Shown here: positions 57,001-63,945 of the stretch, piece after piece | Numbering within the stretch: position 1 is the first letter of the stretch | Layout of the letters: each line of letters begins with the position of its first letter | Assembly: GCA_950097015.1 (NCBI GenBank) | Contig: CATNEN010000029.1 | Span: forward strand, 4,607,501-4,671,500 | Reading direction: 5' to 3' | DNA length: 64,000 nt | Source of the DNA: Macrostomum hystrix | Taxonomy: Eukaryota > Platyhelminthes > Macrostomidae | Notes under the pieces: model-generated | Database searches by the model: none | Seen by the model: only the letters and a program-made list of their open reading frames with translations | What the model was told of the DNA's origin: nothing | Made by a program: the position numbers and the translations under genes

Positions 57001-60000
57001 TTTAGAAATTCGCGTCAGGGTGTCCAGAGTGGCCTATTTCCACATTTTTTGCATTTGAAGGTCCCGCAGTCCGTCTAGATAAAGGTAGGTGACCACCATA
57101 AACGGAGATGATGCAGGCACATTCGGGTGACATGCTGATAAAGTTTGAAGGTCTGGAAAGGCCGCACTGAGGCGCAGTGCTAATTCGTGTATAGGGGTGT
57201 ATGAAATACACTTAGCTCTTATGGGAAAAATCAGACCTTCGGCCAGAAACATTGAATATCTCGACGGTCTGAAGAGCTGGCGACTTGATTCTTGCTTCAG
57301 AAGATGCGCAACAAAAATTTGGCCCGTGTTCTTGAGTTTCGTGTGCTTGCATTGTTCCGTTCGGGTGCAGCAGAAAAAATGGTCAGGGGGGGATTTCCCC
57401 CCTTGGTAGTTCTACGTTAAACTGAACTAAAACAGCTAAACTTTAGTTGAGTTTAAAGTCTGGAATTCGCTATCAATGTCCTTTTTTTCACAGATAAATT
57501 AAATTTGTTATCAAACTAACTAAAAAATGACTCATTTTCAATTTTTACTTTGGACTGTTCAAAGTCTGCTTAACAGTTTAGTTAGGAATTTCGAAGGACG
57601 ATGGAGGAGAGAGAGAGAGCGACGGAGAAAAAGAGAAATGAGATTGAGGATTAAAAGAAAGGGAAAAAACAACACAACTTTTGAAGGACGCGTGCAGCAG
57701 CAGCAGCAGCCTGAATTCTGCCACCCTAAACCAGGCACAGAAATTCGAGCTTTGATCCCCATCCTCACCATGTCTCCAGCGCCCCCTGAGCTATTCCCAA
57801 AGCCCTGTTTGTCAGCAACAGCATCCAAGAGTTGGATCACAGTGCCAGCACAGGGTCACGCACGGAGACAAGTAGAGGCTGTGTTAGCCCGCCCACTGCC
57901 GCGTGCCAAGGGGTCGCTTTACTCAACAACCAGCTGCGCACTGTCGGGGCCTACGAGCGTATTTAGCTCAGCACGGGGTAGATTTTGTACTTGAAATGCG
58001 CTCTTAAATTATTTCTTTTGGGATAAGGGATGGGAGCATTTCTAAGAAACGCAATGAGATCTCAGAAATTCAGAGGACAATTTTTGTTAGTAACTGATCT
58101 ACAATACAATTTGGGTTCGGATTTCGCTATTCTCATGTAATGCTGCATTTAAATCAGAACCGGAAGCAGGATTTAGATTTGAATTCGGTGTGATTTCGGA
58201 TTTAGGATTGGAATTAAGATTAGAATTTATTTAATCCAGGATTGGTCTGGGATTGGGATTAATCTGGGATTGGGATTTGTTTGAGATTGGGATTGGTTTG
58301 GGATTGGTTTGGGATTGGTTTAGGATTGGTTTGGGATTGGGATTGGTTTTGGTTTGGGATTGGTCTGGGATTGTGACTGGTTTGGGATCGGGATTAGTTT
58401 GGGATTGGGACTAGTTTGGGATCGGGATTTTGATTGAGAATGGGATCGGGATTTATATTCAAATAGGGTGCTTGGTGTTAATTTAGGATTGGGATTGGAA
58501 TCGGGATTGGGATTGGAATCGGGATTGTGATTGGAATCGGGATTGGGATTGGAATCGGGATTGGGATTGGAATCGGGATTGGGATTGGAATCGGGATTGG
58601 GATTGGAATCGGGATTGGGATTGGAATCGGGATTGGGATTGGAATCGGGATTGGGATTGGAATCGGGATTGGGATTGGAATCGGGATTGGGATTGGAATC
58701 GGGATTGGGATTGGAATCGGGATTGGGATTGGAATCGGGATTGGGACGGGATTCAGTTTTGATACTAAATGGGATTGGGATCAAGATTGATTCCAGTTTA
58801 GTAATTATTAAGAAATTGTATTGTGATTGTATAATATCTTGTCGATGTCGAATGCAAGGATATATTTCATATTCCTGTATATTTCATATTTTTACAGTTT
58901 CTGACGGATCATCAACCAGGATGCGACTATCTGAAATGTTCCGTAGATGTGGCTCGCAGTTTCGTAATTAGCAGATTGCAGCAGCAGCAGACGCAACCTC
59001 CAAGCGGGTCGAAAATCGGCTTGAAAAACGAATTGATAGCACTGCAAAAAGCTGATGTTAGGCCGGTAAAAAACTGTGGAACTGAAAGAGCAAACTCACA
59101 GGGTAAAGTGGCGGAGTGAAATGGGTGTTGGAGTGAGGTAGGTGTTGGAGTAAGGTAGGTGTTGGATTAAGGTAGGTGTTGGATTAAGGTAGGTGTTGGA
59201 GTGAAAGAGCTGCTGGAGTGAGTAGAGTGTTAAAGTGAAATGAGGCTTGTAGTTAAATGAATGTTGGAGTGAGGTGGGTGTTAGAGTGGGTGTTGGAGTG
59301 AGGTGGGTGTTGGAGTGAGGTGGGTGTTGTAGTGAGGTGGGTGTTGGAGTGAGGTGGGTGTTGTAGTAAGATAGGTGTTGGAGTGAGATGGGTGTTGTAT
59401 TGAGGTGGGTGTTGGAGTGAGGTGGGTATTAGAATGGGTGTTGGAGTGAGGTGTTGGAGTGAGATGGGTGTTGTATTGAGGTGGGTGTTGGAGTGAGGTG
59501 TTGGAGTGAGATGGGTGTTGTATTGAGGTGGGTGTTGGAGTGAGGTGGGTGTTGGAGTGAGGTGGGTGTTGTAGTAAGATAGGTGTTGGAGTGAGATGGG
59601 TGTTGTATTGAGGTGGGTGTTGGAGTGAGGTGGGTATTAGAATGGGTGTTGGAGTGAGGTGTTGGAGTGAGATGGGTGTTGTATTGAGGTGGGTGTTGGA
59701 GTGAGGTGGTATTAGAATGGGTGTTGGAGTGAGGTGGGTATTAGAATGGGTGTTGGAGTGAGGTGGGTATTAGAATGGGTGTTGGAGTGAGGTGTTGGAG
59801 TGAGATGGGTGTTGTATTGAGGTGGGTGTTGGAGTGAGGTGTTGGAGTGAGATGGGTGTTGTATTGAGGTGGGTGTTGGAGTGAGGTGTTGGAGTGAGAT
59901 GGGTGTTGTATTGAGGTGGGTGTTGGAGTGAGGTGGGTATTAGAATGGGTGTTGGAGTGAGGTGTTGGAGTGAGATGGGTGTTGTATTGAGGTGGGTGTT

Positions 60001-60840
60001 GGAGTGAGGTGGGTGTTCTAGTGAGGTGGGTGTTGGAGTGAGGTGGTTGTACGTCTCAGGTTGGTGCTGTTTGCCTCGATTGCCACTTCGAGTGCTGGAA
60101 TGCAATTCGAGCAGGAAATCTTCTGTGTGTTGGCTGTTACCTCTTTTTCTTACAGACTTTTGCGGGTTACCTTGACGACCACCTCAACGCCGACAATGCC
60201 TGGATAGAAGCTGTGGTTGTTAATATTCACGAGTCTGACAATTTCAGATTTAGCGACGACATGCTATTGGTAAGAATGGAAATATAAGAATGCTAATATT
60301 GGCTCTCAGCATTCAATAAATGTGGGAATAATTGAGCGGAAACCCCGCCAAACGCAGGCATTCGCCGAGTCCGACTGTGAGGAGCAGGCCCGCTGGCTGG
60401 AGGTGGCCCAGACGAGCGCGCTGCGATCCAGCCACTGCGATCCATTGAATAGTGTTGCCACTGTGCGCGAGGCGTACTTCTGAAGTGGTTGCCGTGGGGT
60501 TTGGGATCATGTCCTAGCCGATATGTATCGAAAAAGAAAAGAGGTAGAAAATTAATGTCCGCAGCTATTGCGTGGCGCATCCTAAGGCTGCTTAAAGCTG
60601 TTCAGTCCGTGGACTGGGGAGCCGCCACGCACAACTAGATTTCTTCCCCAGCTAAGATTCCACTAGATTGAGATTCGAACTCCCGACGGCTCTGGCTCTT
60701 GCGCTATCTGTGTGATCTTAGATCGGCAAAAACACTGTTGTAGACTTTTTCTAATTGTTATTTCGTTTCTTTGAAAGTTTAAGAATGCCCGCTTCATGCC
60801 CCATCTGAATGAATACCTTTGAGCTTAGATTAATAATAAA
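33078..60840 (+). CDS. TRPM2-like: TRPM2-like cation channel with C-terminal NUDT9-homology domain, 28 exons
   Basis: Non-selective Ca2+-permeable channel family gated by ADP-ribose and Ca2+. Exons: 33078-33317, 34936-35110, 37150-37313, 38619-38888, 39668-39792, 40020-40183, 42253-42368, 42648-42797, 43811-43867, 44391-44538, 44613-44783, 44948-45001, 45341-45454, 45799-45897, 46416-46517, 47365-47474, 48194-48476, 48823-49030, 49328-49409, 49496-49624, 51291-51804, 52460-53199, 53771-54151, 54731-54816, 55577-55868, 58898-59065, 60156-60269, 60358-60483. They total 5,382 nt (1,793 aa), and all phases join without an internal stop. Order: TRPM N-terminal homology, repeat-like helical region, S1-S6, TRP helix, probable coiled coil, NUDT9H. 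Human TRPM2 is about 1,500 aa; the excess is mainly the exon 11-15 linker and an Ala/Pro-rich stretch before NUDT9H. The start at 33078 is tentative, and exons 10-15 and the 3' end of exon 6 (40183 or 40180) are the least certain. AATAAA is at 60835-60840. Confidence 0.93.
33636..33890. repeat. 45-bp minisatellite (TRPM intron 1)
   Basis: About six units including CTATGGCACTAACCTGCC and GAAAGTGCAGCCCCAACTTT. Confidence 0.95.
34419..34888. repeat. 19-bp minisatellite with a 76-bp higher-order repeat (TRPM intron 1)
   Basis: Four different 19-mers form a 76-bp block repeated four times (to about 34720). Single 19-mers of the form TTAGATATCTGGGTAGCTG follow. Ends about 50 bp before the exon 2 acceptor. 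Confidence 0.95.
35120..35530. repeat. 21-bp minisatellite (TRPM intron 2)
   Basis: About 18 units of ACAGATCTACCCACACTCCT plus one base, with decayed units at both edges. Starts right after the exon 2 donor at 35111. Confidence 0.95.
36046..36700. repeat. 16-bp minisatellite CGATAATTCACCCAAT, array 1 (TRPM intron 2)
   Basis: About 40 units with variants CATCTAAT, CCAGT and CCGAAT. Same family as 37378-38495 and, more diverged, 55985-56345. Confidence 0.96.
37378..38495. repeat. 16-bp minisatellite CGATAATTCACCCAAT, array 2 (TRPM intron 3)
   Basis: About 68 units, with blocks alternating CGATAATTCACCCAGT and CGATAGTCTAACCAAT. Same orientation as array 1; the 164-bp exon 3 lies between the two arrays. 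Confidence 0.96.
39020..39200 (-). mobile_element. SINE-A 3' fragment, diverged
   Basis: AGATGTGCAGCCGACAGCAC followed by a decayed palindrome (CAGTGTATGGACTGG) on the minus strand, directly beside a SINE-B copy in TRPM intron 4. Confidence 0.7.
39226..39590 (+). mobile_element. SINE-B, near full length
   Basis: Runs from the tRNA-like head (GACAGAGCGATTAATGCG) to the AATTATTATCATTA tail. TATAGCT flanks both ends and may be a short target-site duplication. In TRPM intron 4, sense. Confidence 0.9.
40228..42192. repeat. ~2 kb (TTCC)n/(ATCC)n array (TRPM intron 6)
   Basis: Tetranucleotide array of TTCC runs regularly interrupted by short ATCC blocks and occasional CTCGC. It fills about 95% of the intron (40184-42252). 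It gives ORFs of over 600 codons in several frames on both strands, all artefacts. Confidence 0.99.
42842..43727. repeat. 44-bp minisatellite (TRPM intron 8)
   Basis: About 20 units including CTGTTAGACATGTTAGAATG and ACTGAACAGGTCAGAACTC. Starts about 45 bp after the exon 8 donor. Confidence 0.97.
43868..44390. other. TRPM intron 9
   Basis: Nothing clear except a short degenerate run of CTCTCTAAATC-type units at about 44280-44345. Confidence 0.5.
44391..46517 (+). other. TRPM variable linker exons 10-15
   Basis: Exon 10 (44391-44538) is supported by [19 protein letters not shown], which matches the family FTQPLY region. Exons 11-15 (44613-44783, 44948-45001, 45341-45454, 45799-45897, 46416-46517) encode low-conservation sequence, including a five-Gln run. 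I chose them because each has AG/GT borders and all share phase 1, ending in frame with exon 16 ([20 protein letters not shown], the conserved helix before the membrane domain). Some may be wrong or alternatively spliced; the donor of exon 13 (G/GTGCCT) is weak. Confidence 0.5.
45540..45729 (+). repeat. Dispersed repeat family R2, copy 2
   Basis: Partner of 19611-19809, on the same forward strand, in TRPM intron 13. The two copies align over nearly their whole length with moderate divergence. Confidence 0.8.
46588..47122. repeat. 30-bp minisatellite (TRPM intron 15)
   Basis: About 17 units with core AAAGTCAGGGGAGCTTCAG, some one or two bases longer. Starts about 70 bp after the exon 15 donor. 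Confidence 0.96.
47511..48138. repeat. 20-bp minisatellite (TRPM intron 16)
   Basis: About 31 units of GGGATGCACTTAGAGATGTA with variants. A 19-bp form (GGAATGCCTTAGAGATTTA) appears twice inside a duplicated block. Confidence 0.97.
48528..48722. repeat. 16-bp minisatellite (TRPM intron 17)
   Basis: About 12 nearly perfect units of GAAGACTGGGATCATT in a 346-bp intron. Confidence 0.97.
49676..50340. repeat. 23-bp minisatellite (TRPM intron 20)
   Basis: About 28 units with core TTTCACATCGAATTTCACGA. Decayed relatives reappear at about 51065-51240 just before exon 21, so the array may once have been longer and was split by the inserted sequence at 50380-51005. Confidence 0.96.
50380..51005 (-). 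pseudogene. Decayed coding-like fragment in TRPM intron 20
   Basis: Read on the minus strand, about 50900-51005 gives [20 protein letters not shown] and further in-frame residues, then a stop, and continues in another frame ([20 protein letters not shown]). A second piece nearer 50400-50460 reads WCFLCGGG in a cysteine-containing context. Composition is GC-richer than the flanking array. This looks like a broken retrocopy or transposon remnant; no family was recognised. Confidence 0.3.
51869..51960 (+). mobile_element. tRNA-like SINE head, different from SINE-A and SINE-B
   Basis: A-box-like TAGCCCAGTGTGG and B-box-like GGGAGTTCGAATCT at tRNA spacing in TRPM intron 21. No full cloverleaf is evident, so it is probably a SINE head rather than a tRNA gene. 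Confidence 0.5.
52055..52372 (-). mobile_element. SINE-A, near full length
   Basis: Minus-strand copy in TRPM intron 21: AT-rich tail, CCCCAATTGGGTCAGATGTG, palindrome CAGTCCATGGACTG, and a head with B box on the minus strand (forward GAATCGAACCCCCGAC). Confidence 0.88.
53284..53512 (+). mobile_element. SINE-B with internal deletion
   Basis: The head GTGGCAGAGCGGTTAACGCG is intact. The copy jumps from CTGCCTGACGATG directly to CCCGCAGCCCT, losing the middle of the 3' part. TRPM intron 22, sense. Confidence 0.85.
54335..54570 (+). mobile_element. SINE-A, 5'-truncated and internally deleted
   Basis: Keeps the B box (GGTTCGATTCCC) and the body with CAGATGCGCCGCGCAATAGC, but lacks the start of the head. 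TRPM intron 23, sense. Confidence 0.8.
54848..55545. repeat. 23-bp minisatellite with 46-bp higher-order repeat (TRPM intron 24)
   Basis: The first part has 23-mers with GACAGAGTCAGTCAATGTCA. From about 55060 two alternating 23-mers (CAGTCAGTCAATGTC and CAGTCTATCAATGCC, each followed by AGCTGACA) form a 46-bp unit. Ends about 30 bp before the exon 25 acceptor. Confidence 0.96.
55985..56345. repeat. Degenerate repeat related to the CGATAATTCA family (TRPM intron 25)
   Basis: Irregular units of about 18-20 bp containing TCGATAATTCATGCT. It shares the CGATAATTCA core with the arrays of introns 2 and 3 but is much more diverged. Confidence 0.75.
56346..57090. other. TRPM intron 25, unique part
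   Basis: No feature recognised. A G-run (GGGGGGGATT) near 56881 resembles the end of repeat family R3. Confidence 0.5.
57091..57415 (+). repeat. Dispersed repeat family R3, copy 1
   Basis: Shared with 61602-61914 on the same strand: GCACATTCGGGTG, TTCGTGTATAGGGGTGTATG and GAGCTGGCGACTTGATTCTT. Both copies end in a G-run/C-run hairpin followed by TTGGTAGTTCTAC. Confidence 0.85.
57416..58209. other. TRPM intron 25, unique part
   Basis: An open frame around 57527-57990 has a plausible look in places but no splice fit with the channel. No feature assigned. Confidence 0.45.
58210..58750. repeat. G-rich 6/18-bp repeat (TRPM intron 25)
   Basis: 58483-58750 has about 14 regular units of GGGATTGGGATTGGAATC. 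The upstream part is a degenerate GGGATTGGTTT-type run. On the sense strand it gives closely spaced GGG tracts. Confidence 0.95.
59105..60047. repeat. 17-bp G-rich minisatellite (TRPM intron 26)
   Basis: About 55 units of GGTGGGTGTTGGAGTGA with ATTAGAAT and TTGTATTG variants arranged in recurring blocks. Fills most of the intron between exons 26 and 27. Confidence 0.96.
60555..60700 (-). mobile_element. SINE-A fragment in the presumed TRPM 3' UTR
   Basis: GCAGCTATTGCGTGGCGCAT, palindrome CAGTCCGTGGACTG and a decayed B box (GATTCGAACTCCC), on the minus strand. It lies between the stop codon and the likely poly(A) signal. Confidence 0.75.
60835..60840 (+). terminator. Candidate polyadenylation signal of the TRPM2-like gene
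   Basis: AATAAA 352 bases after the stop codon. I see no earlier AATAAA or ATTAAA in between. If it is used, the 3' UTR contains the antisense SINE-A fragment at about 60555-60700. Confidence 0.5.
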
Positions 60841-61120
60841 TGTGAAGTAAAGACATTTCTACTCACTGCATGCGCTTCGAGTTTGGCTGGATTTGACTAC
60901 TTTCAGCAATCTGAAGCCTGAGACAGCTCTTTGCCTTCACTGCTCAATTGCGTGACTCGGTTTGGCTTCTATTTGGTCTATTGCAGACAGCAATCTGTGG
61001 ACAAGAAGTCCAACCTATTCATTTGTAAACGAATATGTATTAGTAATCCATCCTCTTTCTTCATCGATTGAAATAGATTAGCAATCCATTCTGTTCTATC
61101 AACGGGATAGATTATTAATC
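60841..61120. other. Intergenic, downstream of TRPM
   Basis: About 61035-61110 has short diverged copies of the AGCAATCCATT motif found in the 39-bp array at 18.1-18.5 kb. Confidence 0.5.
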
Positions 61121-61133
61121 TATGATATTCCTT

Positions 61134-61500
61134 AATAATAATAATAATAATTGCAGGAGGGCTGCGGGCAATGACACATCATTTGGTGACACTAGACCCA
61201 TAGCCAGCGAGGAGGCAATTCTGCCCATTTCGCTGACTCCTGAGCACACACGCACACAGATACCGTACGCAGGCACACGCTCACACAGGTGTGTACATCT
61301 GCCCTGACTTTCTCATCCTCAGGCAGTGTACATTTCACTGTGCCTTTGATGTTGGCCCTCAAGGGCGTAAATTGCACGACAAGCCCCCAAGCCTTCTCTA
61401 CGCGGCTGCGCCCCAAATGAATGTGGCCTCGCCGCGGAATCGAACTTAGGGACCTTGGTGCGAGAGGCAAACGCGATAACCGCTCTGCCACCGACCCCCC
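61134..61500 (-). mobile_element. SINE-B, complete, with 13-bp target-site duplication
   Basis: TATGATATTCCTT occurs immediately before (61121-61133) and after (61501-61513) the element. On the minus strand it starts GGGGGGTCGGTGGCAGAGCG and ends in a TTA repeat. This defines the full element as about 367 bp. Confidence 0.95.
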
Positions 61501-61601
61501 TATGATATTCCTTTGTAAATGGAATATACGCTCGTATTAGCAATCCACTTTAGAATTTCATAAATTGAATAGATTAGGAACCCGTTCTATTTGTTTATCA
61601 T

Positions 61602-61914
61602 CGACCACCGAAGACGGAGATGATGCGGGCACATTCGGGTGAAATCCTGATGCCTGGCAAGGCCGCACTGGGTGCAGTGTTAATTCGTGTATAGGGGTGT
61701 ATGAAATGCACTAGCGCTTTTGCGGAAAATCCGACCTTTGGTCAGAACCATTGAATATTTTGACGGTCTGCAGAGCTGGCGACTTGATTCTTGTTTCAGA
61801 ACATGCGTAAAAAATTGGCCCTTGTCCTTGAGTTTTGTGTGCTTGCGTTGCTCTGTTCAGGTGCAGCAGAAAAAATTGTCATGGGGGAATATCCCCCCTG
61901 TTGGTAGTTCTACT
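61602..61914 (+). repeat. Dispersed repeat family R3, copy 2
   Basis: Same boundaries and orientation as 57091-57415, including the terminal GGGGG/CCCCC hairpin. Outside any gene recognised here. Confidence 0.85.
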
Positions 61915-62268
61915 GTAATCAGGTGCACTTAACAATCACGCTTTTTCCTAACTCTCTTCCGCCTCCACCAGTGCATGTCGCTTAATATTCTTTATTAAAA
62001 TAAATCACGCACACCATTCGTGCTTCAGGGTCACGGGTTTTTATTGGCTGAAAAATGTCACGTGGGGAGTTTTCTGTGTTCTAAAAATAGCGCAAAGAGT
62101 GAAAAAATGGTTACCCATTTAGAAAGGTGTATTGTATTATTCTAATATTTTAAGTTAAGTTAGAGTTTTAAATTCAACTTTATATCTAAATCTTTCGTAC
62201 GTCTGTCACAGTGATATTTTTGTTCACAAAGTTTTGGCCGCATCAGTTAGTTGTTGGCAAAGTTCATT
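61915..62268. other. Intergenic, AT-rich
   Basis: Nothing recognised except AATAAA/TTTATT motifs near 61992-62010. Confidence 0.5.
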
Positions 62269-62501
62269 TTAAAAATAATCCGCTCCGATGAGCTCTTGGT
62301 GGAATTCAAACAAAGGCGACGAGTCGTTTGAGATGACAAGAAAACTCCATTTCCAGCTGTCTTCATCGCATAATGTCAGATTCTCGCCATATTCGCATCT
62401 GTTGAAATTCCTCACGGGCTTAGATAACTCACTGATTGCCCCGGGGTTCGGGATAAGCTTTACAGAAAAATGCGATTCTCGGAGACTGAGCAAATGCAGC
62501 T
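62269..62501 (-). CDS. Possible 3'-terminal exon, unidentified
   Basis: A minus-strand frame beginning after an acceptor-like CCGATGCAG encodes LHLLSLRESHFSVKLIPNPG and, further on, NRCEYGENLTLCDEDSWKW, ending LIGADYF before TAA at 62271-62269. Composition and codon use look like real protein rather than a repeat shadow. I recognise no family, and no connecting upstream exon was found; the next coding candidate upstream on this strand has its own stop and poly(A) signal. It may be a separate gene, an alternative last exon or a chance ORF. Confidence 0.3.
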
Positions 62502-62690
62502 GCATCGGCGGATGAAGAGTAGAGACTGGTAACATTACAGCCCAACTCCTTGTGAATCCCAATCTTCTATACTTTTTATCTGCAAGTGGCTAGTTTGGCG
62601 ACGAGGACGAAGTAAGCATTGTAAAATACTCGTATTTGGCAACTTTAAAGGCTTCTGAGTGTAAATAAGCAAAGCACGATATTAAAAAGT

Positions 62691-62893
62691 CGGCTGGCAG
62701 TTGCTGGCTGGCAGTTGCTGGCTGGCAGTTGCTGGCTGGCAGTTGCTGGCTGGCAGTTGCTGGCTGGCATTTGCTGGCTGGCAGTTGTAGGCTGGCAGTT
62801 GCTGGCTGGCAGTTGTAGGCTGGCAGTTGCTGGCTGGCAGTTGTAGGCTGGCAGTTGCTGGCTGGCAGTTGCTGGCTGGCAGTTGCTGGCTTG
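62691..62893. repeat. 14-bp minisatellite
   Basis: About 14 units of CTGGCTGGCAGTTG with a GTAGG variant. Confidence 0.96.
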
Positions 62894-63263
62894 AATCAAC
62901 GAATATGTGTAACTTTCTGTTCTGCACGTCAATAGATCGGCTTGCATAGTTGTTTTATTTAAGTACTATAATCAGTTCTAGAATTCATGGTTAAAAACCT
63001 ATTGATCTGCTTTTTAATCTTCATGAGTTCCACATGCCACAAGCATTTGTTAGTTTAATTGATTCAATGTTATTGATGAGAATGGGGATTGTAGATAGTT
63101 GCCGAAATCAGAAGCGCTCATCGGCGCATTGCCAATTCCATTTCTAAATTTTATTTTTCAAAGCAATTTGAATAGTCCAACATTTCAATTGCAAACACAA
63201 CGGGTCGATAGGGGCAACATCGCTAAGTGTCTGCCATGGGGTAGAGCATTGGGACAGGCGACC

Positions 63264-63615
63264 TCACTTCCTGGACGCCTTGGCCATGTCGAGGCAGCTA
63301 ACAGCGCATCGATGCATGACACAGCGATAGTTGTAGCTGCCGTACTGCATGATGCAGTCCCGGCTGTTGAAGCATTGGACCCGGAACACCGGACAGTCGC
63401 CGTTCGAATGAAACAAGAAGCGCTTTTGTGACTGGTGCGCCTCCGAGTGGCTGCCATCGACGAAGCCATCGCTGTCGCTGATGCTGACGCCGTCACCGAT
63501 GCCATCGATGATTCTAACTATGCTGCTCTCGCCGCTGTGTCTTCCGGTACGGCTGCTCGACGGCTGATTTTGCTGCCCGGTGGTATCTGCTGGTGGCGGA
63601 AGCGAGGTTGGAGTG
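63264..63615 (-). CDS. 3'-terminal exon of an unidentified gene with a six-cysteine C-terminus (partial)
   Basis: Minus-strand frame ending at TGA 63266-63264, open back to about 63615. It encodes a Pro/Ser/Thr/Gln-rich part, a Gly/Asp/Ser region (IDGIGDGVSISDSDGF), and a C-terminal part with six cysteines spaced C-x6-C-x5-C-x10-C-x4-C-x3-C (it includes DCPVFRVQCFNSRDC). The codons look coding, and an AATAAA on the same strand at 63155-63150 supports a gene end. The spacing suggests disulfide bonds in a secreted or extracellular protein, but I recognise no family. The acceptor near 63615 is weak, so the exon could begin later. Upstream exons would lie beyond the 28-bp array, outside the window. 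Confidence 0.5.
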
Positions 63616-63641
63616 CTTTAGGCTTGATAGTTTAATCAAAC

Positions 63642-63945
63642 ACATGGAGTGAAGTGCCTTTGTATCAACTACATGAGCTCAAGGCCTTTGTATCAACTGC
63701 ATGAACTCAAGGCCTTTGTATCAACTACATGAGCTCAAGGCCTTTGTATCAACTACATGAGCTCAAGGTCTTTGTATCAACTACATGAGCTCAAGGCCTT
63801 TGTATCAACTACATGAGCTCAAGGCCTTTGTATCAACTACATGAACTCAAGGTCTTTGTATCAACTACATGAGCTCAATGTCTTTGTATCAACTACATGA
63901 GCTCAAGGTCTTTGTATCAACTACATGAGCTCAAGGCCTTTGTAT
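63642..63945. repeat. 28-bp minisatellite
   Basis: About 11 units including TTTGTATCAACTACATGAGC, just upstream (minus-strand sense) of the six-cysteine exon and so probably in its intron. Confidence 0.96.

Larger units (their letters stand above)
53771..60483 (+). other. Coiled coil and NUDT9-homology domain of the channel (exons 23-28)
   Basis: A heptad-rich segment runs from the end of exon 22 ([18 protein letters not shown]) into exon 23, which is then Ala/Pro rich. NUDT9H begins near [17 protein letters not shown]. Exon 24 is followed in exon 25 by [15 protein letters not shown] and [16 protein letters not shown], clear NUDT9H signatures. The Nudix-box region in exons 25-26 reads [18 protein letters not shown], then [13 protein letters not shown], where catalytic NUDT9 proteins have REFGEEA-type acidic residues. 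Exon 27 has [19 protein letters not shown], the conserved DDxxNxDNAWxE element. Exon 28 ends [10 protein letters not shown]. The fold looks preserved but the Nudix box appears degenerate, so ADP-ribose binding without hydrolysis is the simplest prediction. Confidence 0.9.

Noticed and set aside
57527-57994. Additional channel or independent exon
   Set aside because: The phase does not fit between exons 25 and 26, the content is low-complexity Arg/Lys then mixed, and I see no supporting splice sites.
58483-58750. Interstitial telomere repeat
   Set aside because: The unit contains GGGATT/GGAATC, not TTAGGG or TTAGGC, and has an 18-bp period.
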